A program made the translations under genes and the position numbers. The notes beneath the pieces were generated by a model. The model saw only the letters and a program-made list of their open reading frames with translations. It had not been told where the DNA came from and ran no database searches. Source: Bacteroidota bacterium (GTDB lineage Bacteria > Bacteroidota > Bacteroidia > B-17B0 > Aurantibacillaceae). From it: 64,000 bases of DNA. The stretch is taken from the NCBI GenBank assembly GCA_017303905.1, contig JAFLBH010000001.1:1-64000 (forward strand). Reading direction: 5' to 3'. This document shows, in pieces, positions 44,172 through 52,785 of the stretch. Numbering within the stretch: the first letter of the stretch is position 1; the number at the start of each line of letters is the position of its first letter.

Positions 44172-47100
44172 AAAAAAGCCCTTACTTGTGCGCCACCAAT
44201 ATGCACAATCTTTGAATTCGGCATTTTTCTTCCTTCATAATTAATACTTACTTGTATGTTGCCTGTTAAATTGCGCTGGTAATTTAAGTTCCAGGTATAA
44301 TTATACCCCGGCTTTAGAGCATTGAGCATTTCATATGCGATTGGAGAACTTTCCACATCGTTATATAAAATCGTTAAAAAGTCGGCTCTTAAATTAAAAC
44401 TACCTTTCTCCGATTCATTATATCTTAACTCAACCGCATAGTCGTTAATCTGTGATTTCTGAAATCCTCCTTCATTGATGTTTTGCTTTTGAGCATACTT
44501 ATATATTAAACTAATCCTAAACGCTGTACTTGGCTGATAGTTTAACTTTTGTTCGGCATCGTAATATTCGATTTTATAATTACGAGATGAAAAGAACTGT
44601 GAGGCATAATATTTTATACCTGTTGAATTATTGCTTAAAATACTCCACGACTTTTTAAAGTTTAAACGCCATCTTAACTCATGGGAAAAATTATCCCTTG
44701 AATCGAATCCGTTTAGTAAAAGCTGTTTATTTTTATTATTCAGAAAAGTATAATCCATTCCGAATACAGTCGCGGTTTGATTGAAAAACAAACTTTGACG
44801 TAAAGCATAATTTGCCGACAACAAAGCCGTATCATTAACATCACTGCTATAGAAATCGTAATTAAAAAATTGTCCATTATCGTAGGTTTTATTGTCAACC
44901 CTGAAAACTGATTGTGTAGAAAAACGACCCATAAATTTTCCGAACGCGCCTGTATTTTCCTTTACTAAAACAGATGGGCGTAAATTAAATGAAAAGCTCA
45001 TCTGATTGTGCAGCACTTTCACATATTGATTGGTGGGTGTGAAAATGCGAATGAATCTGGCCTGATCGGGATACAATGCAATTTCAAATTCATTGAGTTC
45101 TTTAATATTGTTGTTATTATAATCATTCCATGCATATTGTCCCTGGCCCGGCGCAACTTCCAAATAATAAAACTCTTTTCTGTTTTCTAAACCGTAACCG
45201 CTTTCGTAAAACAAAGTTGAAGTAATAAATCCTTTCATTAACCGCGGACTATACTCTACACGCGTTAATAATGAATTATCAGGTTTTAATGCAGTGCTGA
45301 TTACATTTTTTAAGTGCAGCTCACGGTAAGTAAAGTAAAAAGTAATGGGATGATTTTTTATAGAATAAATTCCTAACTGCGCGCCAACATTTTGTGCGTA
45401 TGTACTGTCTTTTAAAACATTATTATACGCTTGCATATCTCTGCGTTCACGATAAAACAATTTTATGTTATTACGGGAGGAATCCGCATTACTTATACTT
45501 GCTTCCCAATCCCAAAATTGATACGTACGCGGCATAAGGGTATTCGTAAAAGCAGACTTAAATAAATTGTTTTCGAATTCGTCGGTTACGGTTAATTTAA
45601 ATTTACCGATACCCTGAGAAATAGTTGTTTTATGTCGATAAAACTCAGTATTAACCGGTGAATTAGCTGTAGTTAGGTAAGAACCGTTATAATCAGAATA
45701 AAATCTCCTTTTGGTAAACCGGCCGTTTAATTGCTGCTTGTAACCTGAAAAATAATTTCCTTCCAAAAAGGAGTTAAAACCATAAACCAATCTATATGAA
45801 TTCATTTTCTCTACTCCTATTTCAGCTGTAGCAATGTGTTGATCGGTATTAATTACATCTACCAAAGGGCGGTTCCAATCGCGCTGAAATTCTATAGAGC
45901 GAAAGCGTTCGACTTGATTGAAGTTTTTCTGAACATATTCATAATTGAAATTATAAATTGCCTTCGCCGCAATTTTATCACCGGTATCCCGCTTTAAAAC
46001 GGTTTTGTTTAAACTCTTCAATTTATAACCATAACCTTCATCGTTATAAGTATCGTACGGACTAAATGTATTAATATCATTACGCGTATAAACACCTTCC
46101 ATTTGTAAACTGTGATTTGAATTAAATTTATAATCGAAACCCGCAGTTAACATTTGATTTTGCTTTGGCGTAACCAAAGGAATTATTGGCTCAAAATTTC
46201 CTTGCGGTACGCCGCCAACAGGTTCTAACCATTTGTATACTTTTCCATTCGCGGACGAAGAAACCTGAATATAATTTCCATTGCCTGCACCTACATTCGA
46301 AAACCTAACACGGTATTTGGCGCTATCCGGATTTGTAGAGTAAACAAAAATTCCCGGATATGTTATCATTCCGATTGTTGTGTCCTTTTTCCAATAAAAA
46401 ACTTCTGAATTATTAAAGGTAGCAAGCTCTGCCCCCGAATAAAACGCTTTGGTTAAAGTATCACCAATATCAAACATCACCGACTTTTGATCTTGCGTTA
46501 ATGTTTGTTGAAGGGATCTGTTCTTATTGTCCTGCTCACTGTAAATATTCGCAAACACCTTTAATTTTCCGGCTTCAATTTCTTCACCAAAGAAAAATAA
46601 AGAGCGACCGTAATTTCTTTCGGCATACTGAAACTCGGCTACAATGCGCTTATCTTTTGTAATAATTTGTTTTGCAGTAAAGGTTAACTCTGCCGTATTA
46701 TAATCAATAATATAATCGTTTTCTTGTCCGCGCTGCATCAGCTTTCCGTCAATGTAAATTTTTTCGGTACCTGATAAGACAATAATGAATGGCTCATTAT
46801 TGGCACCGGTTAATCTATACGGACCTTGATTGTTTTCTGTTCCGAAAATTACATTGCGTGCAAATTTACCTTTTGAAACAGCGCCAGCCAATTGCGTTTT
46901 AAACGTGATTGGTTTTTTTCCAACACTATCCTTATAGGCATTCGCAATATAAGCGCCTTGTGCACGCTTATAATAATTCATGAAATAGCTATTTGCAGGT
47001 TTTGAAAGTTGATAATCGCCAACAATCAGCTTCGTGTTTTCATTGGAGAGTTGAATAAATACTTTATCAAACTCTTGTAATTGAGCGGTAGTTCCGTCGG

Positions 47101-47659
47101 CCTGAAAAGGAATATTATTATCGGTAGCCGCCATTACCATATCAATTTCAGGCGTTAGTTTTCCGCTTACTTGAAGGTTGAGATTTGAATTAACGACAAC
47201 ATCTTGATTATTTCCAAAGGTGATACCTCGACTGATACTTCCGTTTTTATTTAAGCCGTCGTTTAAAAATAAATCATTGGTATTAACGGGTTCGTTAAAC
47301 GTAATAGTGTATGGATTTTGCGGACGCGACAAATCGGTAAACACAAATTCGTCGGCGTTTTTATGAAAATACTTTTTTTCAAAATTGTAAGGAAAAGTTT
47401 TATAGCTCAACTTAATTGAAGCTGGTCGTAAAGAATCCTTTTTAAAAATTAGCGCGTGAAGTTTGTAATCAATCGAGTATTTATAAAGACTGTCGTTTTC
47501 AATTTGCAGACTTCCCGGAACCAAACTCAACGAATCAATAACCAGTGTGTCGGAAACCAAATTGAAAATTTTACTTTTTAAGGCATTGTTGGTTTGAGAA
47601 TAAACTTCACCAACAAATGGAACAAAAATTAATATGAGCAGAATCTTTCTGAATCGCAC
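44168..47659 (-). CDS. Large outer-membrane beta-barrel protein (1163 residues)
   Basis: A very large exported protein with a signal peptide (LLILIFVPFVGEVYSQ) and a GTG start at 47659. The first ~500 residues contain Ig- or plug-like strands (FQADGTTAQLQEFDKVFIQLS, IDGKLMQRGQENDYIIDYNTAEL), and the remainder is a long succession of amphipathic beta-strands rich in Tyr, Phe and Asn that should form a barrel. Around residue 850 lies an Asn/Asp-rich loop, NDYNNNNIKELNEFE, that resembles a calcium-binding turn and continues with the YPDQARFIRIFTPTNQYVKV block found in other large Bacteroidota outer-membrane proteins. The C-terminus ends in Phe (VRAFF), as expected for BAM-inserted barrels. The role is unknown; it is not SprA by the segments I can see. 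Confidence 0.72.
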   Translation of the reverse strand: MRFRKILLILIFVPFVGEVYSQTNNALKSKIFNLVSDTLVIDSLSLVPGSLQIENDSLYKYSIDYKLHALIFKKDSLRPASIKLSYKTFPYNFEKKYFHKNADEFVFTDLSRPQNPYTITFNEPVNTNDLFLNDGLNKNGSISRGITFGNNQDVVVNSNLNLQVSGKLTPEIDMVMAATDNNIPFQADGTTAQLQEFDKVFIQLSNENTKLIVGDYQLSKPANSYFMNYYKRAQGAYIANAYKDSVGKKPITFKTQLAGAVSKGKFARNVIFGTENNQGPYRLTGANNEPFIIVLSGTEKIYIDGKLMQRGQENDYIIDYNTAELTFTAKQIITKDKRIVAEFQYAERNYGRSLFFFGEEIEAGKLKVFANIYSEQDNKNRSLQQTLTQDQKSVMFDIGDTLTKAFYSGAELATFNNSEVFYWKKDTTIGMITYPGIFVYSTNPDSAKYRVRFSNVGAGNGNYIQVSSSANGKVYKWLEPVGGVPQGNFEPIIPLVTPKQNQMLTAGFDYKFNSNHSLQMEGVYTRNDINTFSPYDTYNDEGYGYKLKSLNKTVLKRDTGDKIAAKAIYNFNYEYVQKNFNQVERFRSIEFQRDWNRPLVDVINTDQHIATAEIGVEKMNSYRLVYGFNSFLEGNYFSGYKQQLNGRFTKRRFYSDYNGSYLTTANSPVNTEFYRHKTTISQGIGKFKLTVTDEFENNLFKSAFTNTLMPRTYQFWDWEASISNADSSRNNIKLFYRERRDMQAYNNVLKDSTYAQNVGAQLGIYSIKNHPITFYFTYRELHLKNVISTALKPDNSLLTRVEYSPRLMKGFITSTLFYESGYGLENRKEFYYLEVAPGQGQYAWNDYNNNNIKELNEFEIALYPDQARFIRIFTPTNQYVKVLHNQMSFSFNLRPSVLVKENTGAFGKFMGRFSTQSVFRVDNKTYDNGQFFNYDFYSSDVNDTALLSANYALRQSLFFNQTATVFGMDYTFLNNKNKQLLLNGFDSRDNFSHELRWRLNFKKSWSILSNNSTGIKYYASQFFSSRNYKIEYYDAEQKLNYQPSTAFRISLIYKYAQKQNINEGGFQKSQINDYAVELRYNESEKGSFNLRADFLTILYNDVESSPIAYEMLNALKPGYNYTWNLNYQRNLTGNIQVSINYEGRKMPNSKIVHIGGAQVRAFF

Positions 47660-47782
47660 AGCCTTAAACGTTTTTAAATATAGAAAATAACCTGCTCAGT
47701 TTATAGGGAAGGTATTTGTAAAAAACGCTCAACACTGCTTAAAATTGTGCTAAATTTAGAGGCGAAATCATAAATTTCAATT

Positions 47783-48550
47783 ATGCCAAGAATTATTACT
47801 TACAACGTAAACGGAATACGGGCCGCCATGGGAAAAGGCTTGATAGATTGGATGAGAGCAGCCAAACCTGATATTTTATGCGTTCAGGAAATAAAAGCTA
47901 ATCCCGAACAAGTTGGTGTTTTTGAATTTGAAGAGTTGGGTTATCATCATTATTGGTATCCGGCTCAAAAAAAAGGCTATAGCGGTGTTGCCATATTTTC
48001 CAAAATTGAGCCCGATAAAGTGGAGTATGGATGCGGTATTAAAGAATACGATGATGAAGGGCGGTTTATCCGGGCCGATTATGGAGATATTTCGGTTGTA
48101 AGTGCTTATCACCCAAGCGGAAGTAGCGGCGATGAGCGCCAAGCATTTAAGATGAAGTGGTTGGCCGATTTTCAGGATTACGTTAACAATCTCCAAAAAA
48201 AACGCCCAAAACTCATATTATCAGGCGATTACAATATTTGCCATAAAGCAATTGATATTCATAATCCGGTTTCTAATGCCAATACCTCGGGGTTTTTACC
48301 TGAGGAGAGAGAATGGATGGAACAGTTTATTAATTCAGGATTTATTGACAGTTTTAGATACTTCAATCAGTCTCCTCATCAATATAGTTGGTGGAGTTAC
48401 AGAGCCAATGCAAGAGCTAAGAATTTAGGCTGGCGGATTGATTATAATATGGTTACAAAGAATTTGGAAAAAAATCTAAAACGTTCCATCATTCTTCCCG
48501 AAGCAATGCACAGCGACCACTGTCCGGTTTTACTCGAAATCGACTTTTAA
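47783..48550 (+). CDS. xth: Exodeoxyribonuclease III
   Basis: A 255-residue exonuclease III/AP endonuclease of the EEP (endonuclease-exonuclease-phosphatase) fold that cuts abasic sites and removes 3' blocks. Motifs: YNVNGIRAA at the start, CVQEIKA with the metal-binding Glu, SAYHPSG, LSGDYNICHKAIDIHNP, WWSYRANARAKNLGWRIDYNMV and HSDHCPVLLEI at the end. Length is normal. It is monocistronic, divergent from the large outer-membrane protein gene. Confidence 0.95.
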   Translation: MPRIITYNVNGIRAAMGKGLIDWMRAAKPDILCVQEIKANPEQVGVFEFEELGYHHYWYPAQKKGYSGVAIFSKIEPDKVEYGCGIKEYDDEGRFIRADYGDISVVSAYHPSGSSGDERQAFKMKWLADFQDYVNNLQKKRPKLILSGDYNICHKAIDIHNPVSNANTSGFLPEEREWMEQFINSGFIDSFRYFNQSPHQYSWWSYRANARAKNLGWRIDYNMVTKNLEKNLKRSIILPEAMHSDHCPVLLEIDF

Positions 48551-48625
48551 TACTACTATAAAACCACTAGTAAAAATCCCCCTTTATTTTTTACTTAAAA
48601 AATTAGTTTTTTATACCGAAAAGGT

Positions 48626-48633
48626 TAATTTTG
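48626..48633 (+). promoter_or_regulatory. -7 box (TAATTTTG) for the peptide-binding lipoprotein gene
   Basis: A perfect TAnnTTTG match, with a 34-nt gap to the ATG at 48668, so this gene would have a normal-length leader. Confidence 0.5.
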
Positions 48634-48667
48634 TGAGGTATTAGATTATTTATTTAGCTCTGTATTT

Positions 48668-50434
48668 ATGAATAAAATTTTAGGTGCGATTATTATTCCT
48701 GCTTTAACCCTTGGCTTACTAAGCTCATGTGGTGGCGGTGATAACAAAGGCCAAGGCACATCAGCCGAAGCAAAAGGTGGTATTTTCTTAGGTGGAATTG
48801 CCCGATTAAATGAAGTGGAAAGCTTTAAGAGCTTATATCCAATAGCTATTAACGATCAGGTAAGTTATCACTTGGCTGCTCAGGTATATGAGGGTTTGGT
48901 TAAATACAACCAAAACGATATGACTTTACTTCCTGGCATCGCTTACAAGTGGGAATTGAGTGCTGATAATTTAGAATACACTTTCCATTTGCGTAGTGGC
49001 GTTAAATTTCAAGATGACGCTTGCTTTGCTGAAGGAAAAGGTCGTGATGTAAAAGCATCTGATTTCAAATATTGTTTTGATCAATTGTGTTCTGCTGATC
49101 CGGCAAACAGTCAGTTTGACGTTACATTCAAAGATAAAGTAGAGGGCGCTAACGCAAGTTTTGAAGCTTCTAAAACCAGCAAAAAAGGAAATGTAAGCGG
49201 TGTGAAAGTAGTGAACGACTCTACATTAACAATTAAGCTTACACATCCAATTCCGGGCTTCTTAAATATTTTAGCAATGCCTGGCTGTTATTTATACGCG
49301 CAGGAAGCACATGCAAAATATGGTGCTGAAATGCGTACTAAAACAGTTGGTACCGGACCATTTGCTATTGAAACAATTAAAGAAGGTGAAGTTATTATCA
49401 TGAAGAAAAACCCTAACTATTGGGGTGTTGATGAGCATGGAAATAAATTACCTTATTTAGATGGTATTAAATGGACTTTCATCCGTGAGAAGAAGTCTGA
49501 AATTCTTGAATTCAAACGCGGTAACTTAGACATGGTATATCGTATACCGGTTGAAATGTTCCATGAATTAATGGGTGATTTAGCAAGCGCTAAAGAACGC
49601 AAGAGTGATTTCAACATTTTAAGCTCTCCGGCTTTAAACACAAACTATTTAGGATTTAATATACAAAGTCCACATTTCTCTAAAAAAGAAGTGCGTTTAG
49701 CATTTAATCACGCTATCGATCGTCAGAAAATTGCAGACTTTACCATTCAAGGTGAAGGTAATGCTGCTGAGTATGGAATCGTTCCTTACACTGAAACTTT
49801 TGAAAAAGAAGGTTACGATTATAAAACAGTTGGTGGTTATAAATACGATCCTGAATTAGCAAAAGAATACATGAAGAAAGCCGGATACCCTGATGGTAAA
49901 GGCTTCCCGAAAATCACTTTAGAAATTAACAGTGGTGGTGGTGACAGAAATATTTTAGTGGCAGAAGTAGTTCAGAAAATGTTGAAAGAGCATTTAAATG
50001 TAGATGTGGAAATCAACACAGTTCCATTCGCTGAACATTTAGATAACATCCATACTGCAAAGGTTGACTTCTTCCGTGCCGGCTGGATTGCTGATTATCC
50101 GGATCCTGAAACTTTCTTAACCTTATTCTACGGTGGTCACGTTCCGAAATCAATGGGTGAGAAATCATACATTAACTATACACGTTATGTAAACCCTCGT
50201 TTTGATTCATTATTCCTTGCTGCCGGAAAAATTTCTGATAACAAAGAACGTTTTGCTTTATTAGCGAAGGCTGAAAAAATGATGTTAGAAGATGCGCCTT
50301 TCATGCCTATTTTCTATGATGAAAACTTCCGCTTAGAGCAATTAAACGTAAGAAACTTACCTGAGAATATTATGAACTACATTAATCTGGAAACAACCTA
50401 TTTGATTCCTCCGGATAAAATGAAGAAGAAATAA
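48668..50434 (+). CDS. ABC-type peptide substrate-binding lipoprotein (SBP family 5)
   Basis: A 588-residue solute-binding lipoprotein with lipobox LLSSC and Cys21. It has the family 5 (OppA/DppA) layout: YEGLVKYN, WELSADNLEYTFHLRSGVKFQDD, the FNHAIDRQKIADFTI helix and the DYPDPETFLTLFYGG segment. It should deliver oligopeptides or similar ligands to an ABC importer. The matching permease and ATPase genes are not in this window and no partner gene is adjacent, so it works as an orphan here. A strong terminator follows. Confidence 0.9.
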   Translation: MNKILGAIIIPALTLGLLSSCGGGDNKGQGTSAEAKGGIFLGGIARLNEVESFKSLYPIAINDQVSYHLAAQVYEGLVKYNQNDMTLLPGIAYKWELSADNLEYTFHLRSGVKFQDDACFAEGKGRDVKASDFKYCFDQLCSADPANSQFDVTFKDKVEGANASFEASKTSKKGNVSGVKVVNDSTLTIKLTHPIPGFLNILAMPGCYLYAQEAHAKYGAEMRTKTVGTGPFAIETIKEGEVIIMKKNPNYWGVDEHGNKLPYLDGIKWTFIREKKSEILEFKRGNLDMVYRIPVEMFHELMGDLASAKERKSDFNILSSPALNTNYLGFNIQSPHFSKKEVRLAFNHAIDRQKIADFTIQGEGNAAEYGIVPYTETFEKEGYDYKTVGGYKYDPELAKEYMKKAGYPDGKGFPKITLEINSGGGDRNILVAEVVQKMLKEHLNVDVEINTVPFAEHLDNIHTAKVDFFRAGWIADYPDPETFLTLFYGGHVPKSMGEKSYINYTRYVNPRFDSLFLAAGKISDNKERFALLAKAEKMMLEDAPFMPIFYDENFRLEQLNVRNLPENIMNYINLETTYLIPPDKMKKK

Positions 50435-50452
50435 TTTTATGTTATTTTAAAG

Positions 50453-50487
50453 AAACCCCGACCATTTGGTTGGGGTTTTTTGTTTTT
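50453..50487 (+). terminator. Rho-independent terminator
   Basis: AAACCCCGACC and GGTTGGGGTTT form an 11-bp stem, with one G-T pair, around an ATTT loop; a T-rich tract follows. It ends the peptide-binding lipoprotein gene. Confidence 0.88.
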
Positions 50488-50509
50488 ATATCGTTAAATT
50501 TATAGGGAA

Positions 50510-51178
50510 ATGAATACACCAAAACATTTAATAATTGTAGCTGGAGGAACCGGGAGTAGAATTAAAAATGAATTGCCTAAACAGTTTATTGAAATTAACG
50601 GCACACCCATTATCGTACATACACTCCGGAAATTCTTACAGTACAACGCATCTATTCATATATATATAGCGGTTCACAAAGATTATGAAGCGCATCTTAA
50701 ATTAGTTCTACATAAATTTCTTCCAAATCAAAAAGTGGAAATTACAGTTGGTGGTGAAACACGTTTTCATTCAGTAAAAAATGCATTGGCACTTGTACCC
50801 AATACCGGCATTGTAGCGATTCATGATGCTGCCAGACCCATGGTAAGTAATGACACCATTTCACGTTGTTTCAAAGCTGTACAAGCGCAAGGTAACGCTA
50901 CACCCTGCGTTCCGGTTAACGACAGCTTAAGAGAAGTAAACGGTAAACAGAATAAATCAGTATTACGTAGTGATTATAAAATCATACAAACACCTCAATG
51001 CTTTAAAGTAGAGCTCATCAAAAAAGCCTTTGAGCAAAACTATAGTGAAAGTTTTACTGATGATGCTTCCGTTTTTGAAACGGCAGGCAATACTATAACT
51101 TTAACGGAAGGCAACGTAGAAAATATAAAAATTACTTATCCTATCGATCTCATCCTTGCACAACATCTTTTAAAATGA
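50510..51178 (+). CDS. ispD: 2-C-methyl-D-erythritol 4-phosphate cytidylyltransferase
   Basis: A 222-residue nucleotidyltransferase of the MEP isoprenoid pathway that couples CTP to methylerythritol phosphate. The nucleotide-binding GGTGSRIKNELPKQF, the conserved AIHDAARPMVS and the FTDDASVFE block are diagnostic. Length fits. The TGA overlaps the start of the PolX-like gene by 4 nt (ATGA), so the genes are translationally coupled. A TAAATTTA element precedes the ATG at 50495-50502. Confidence 0.95.
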   Translation: MNTPKHLIIVAGGTGSRIKNELPKQFIEINGTPIIVHTLRKFLQYNASIHIYIAVHKDYEAHLKLVLHKFLPNQKVEITVGGETRFHSVKNALALVPNTGIVAIHDAARPMVSNDTISRCFKAVQAQGNATPCVPVNDSLREVNGKQNKSVLRSDYKIIQTPQCFKVELIKKAFEQNYSESFTDDASVFETAGNTITLTEGNVENIKITYPIDLILAQHLLK

Positions 51179-52785
51179 ACACCGGTGATATTGCAGATAT
51201 TCTAGAACTAACTGCTAAACTAATGGAGTTGCATGAAACAAATCCATTTAAAGTAAAAGCGGTGAGCAATGCTGCCTACAAATTATCTAAGACGAGAATT
51301 AATTTAGAGGGCAAGAGCTTAGAAGAACTTGAGCAAATTGAAGGCATTGGAAAAGGTATTGCTGCCAAAATACACGAAATACTTAATAACGGTACCACGC
51401 AAGAACTTGAAGAGCTTCGCGAGAAAACTCCGGATGGCGTTATTGAAGTAATGGGAATAAAAGGACTGGGGCCAAAAAAGGTAAGACAACTTTGGCAAGA
51501 ATTAGGCATTGAAAGTATAGGCGAATTACTTTATGCATGTAATGAAAATCGTTTGGTTGATTTAAAAGGGTTTGGAGCAAAAACGCAGGAGTCGATTAAA
51601 CAAAACATTGAATTCACTCTTAAGAACGCGAATAAATTTCATTACGCAGCCATAGAGTCATATGTGGAACAAATTTTAGAACTACTGAATAAAAACAATA
51701 ACGGTTGTCGCATTACTGTTTCGGGTGATTACAGAAGAAAATGCGAGGTAATAGATAAATTAGTTTTTATTCATACCTCTGCTAACTTAAATTATCAGGA
51801 CGACGCTACGAAGTTAAGTCCTGTACCTGTTGAGTTTATTGCAACAAGTGAAAACGACTATGAGAAAACATTGTTTGAAACAACAGCAAGCAAAGAGCAT
51901 TTAGAGATTATTTCTTACACCAATTCAAATCTTACAGATGAAAAGGAAATCTATCAATCGCTCGGACTAAGTTATCTCGAACCGGAATTGAGAGAAAATT
52001 TACCGCAGATTATTGATGCCGCTAAAAAAAATGCAATTCCTACATTAATAACAGATAAAGATTTAAAAGGCATTTTACATAATCATAGCACTTACAGTGA
52101 TGGTATGCATTCGCTGGAAGAAATGGCTGTTTACTGCAAAGAGTTAGGCTATGAATATCTCGGCATTTGTGATCACTCGCAATCGGCTTTTTATGCGAAC
52201 GGATTAAAACCGGATGTTATAGAAAAACAACATAAGGAAATTGAAAAACTAAATAAAGCATTGGCGCCCTTTAAAATTTTCAAAGGTATTGAAAGTGATA
52301 TTTTAAATGACGGAAATTTAGATTATGAAAAAGATGTCTTATCATCTTTTGATTTTATAGTTGCTTCTGTACACTCTAACTTGAAAATGAATGAAGAGAA
52401 AGCTAATCAGCGTTTGATTAAAGCCATTGAAAATCCTTTCACCACCATACTAGGACATCCAACAGGAAGATTATTATTAGCCCGAAATGGTTATCCCATC
52501 GATCATAAAAAAATAATTGATGCTTGCGCTGCCAATGGTGTCATCATAGAGCTCAACGCGCATCCTTACCGTTTGGATATTGATTGGCGATGGATACCTT
52601 ATTGCCTCGAGAAAGGTGTAAAAATTTCCATCAATCCTGATGCGCACCAAAAAGAAGGTTATGCTGACATGAAATATGGTGTAAACGTTGCGAGAAAAGG
52701 CATGCTCACCAAAGAAAATTGCTTTAATGCTCTCAGTCTTCAGGAAATAGAAGCTTATTTTAATATCCGAAAAAGCAAGGTGTAA
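51175..52785 (+). CDS. polX: PolX-like protein: HhH + degenerate polymerase + PHP domain
   Basis: A 536-residue member of the PolX family. Helix-hairpin-helix motifs lie near residues 50-110 (LEQIEGIGKGIAAKI, IKGLGPKKVRQLW). The polymerase domain is shortened and lacks its catalytic signature: the usual GSxRRGxETxGDxDxL appears as GDYRRKCEVIDKLV at about residues 184-197, so the metal-binding Asp pair is missing. The C-terminal PHP domain is intact, with HNHSTYSDGMHSL near residue 301, ICDHSQSAF, VHSN, LGHPTGR and NPDAH. It should keep PHP-type phosphoesterase or 3'-5' exonuclease activity but not DNA synthesis. It overlaps ispD and is followed directly by the GH3 gene. Confidence 0.86.
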   Translation: MNTGDIADILELTAKLMELHETNPFKVKAVSNAAYKLSKTRINLEGKSLEELEQIEGIGKGIAAKIHEILNNGTTQELEELREKTPDGVIEVMGIKGLGPKKVRQLWQELGIESIGELLYACNENRLVDLKGFGAKTQESIKQNIEFTLKNANKFHYAAIESYVEQILELLNKNNNGCRITVSGDYRRKCEVIDKLVFIHTSANLNYQDDATKLSPVPVEFIATSENDYEKTLFETTASKEHLEIISYTNSNLTDEKEIYQSLGLSYLEPELRENLPQIIDAAKKNAIPTLITDKDLKGILHNHSTYSDGMHSLEEMAVYCKELGYEYLGICDHSQSAFYANGLKPDVIEKQHKEIEKLNKALAPFKIFKGIESDILNDGNLDYEKDVLSSFDFIVASVHSNLKMNEEKANQRLIKAIENPFTTILGHPTGRLLLARNGYPIDHKKIIDACAANGVIIELNAHPYRLDIDWRWIPYCLEKGVKISINPDAHQKEGYADMKYGVNVARKGMLTKENCFNALSLQEIEAYFNIRKSKV

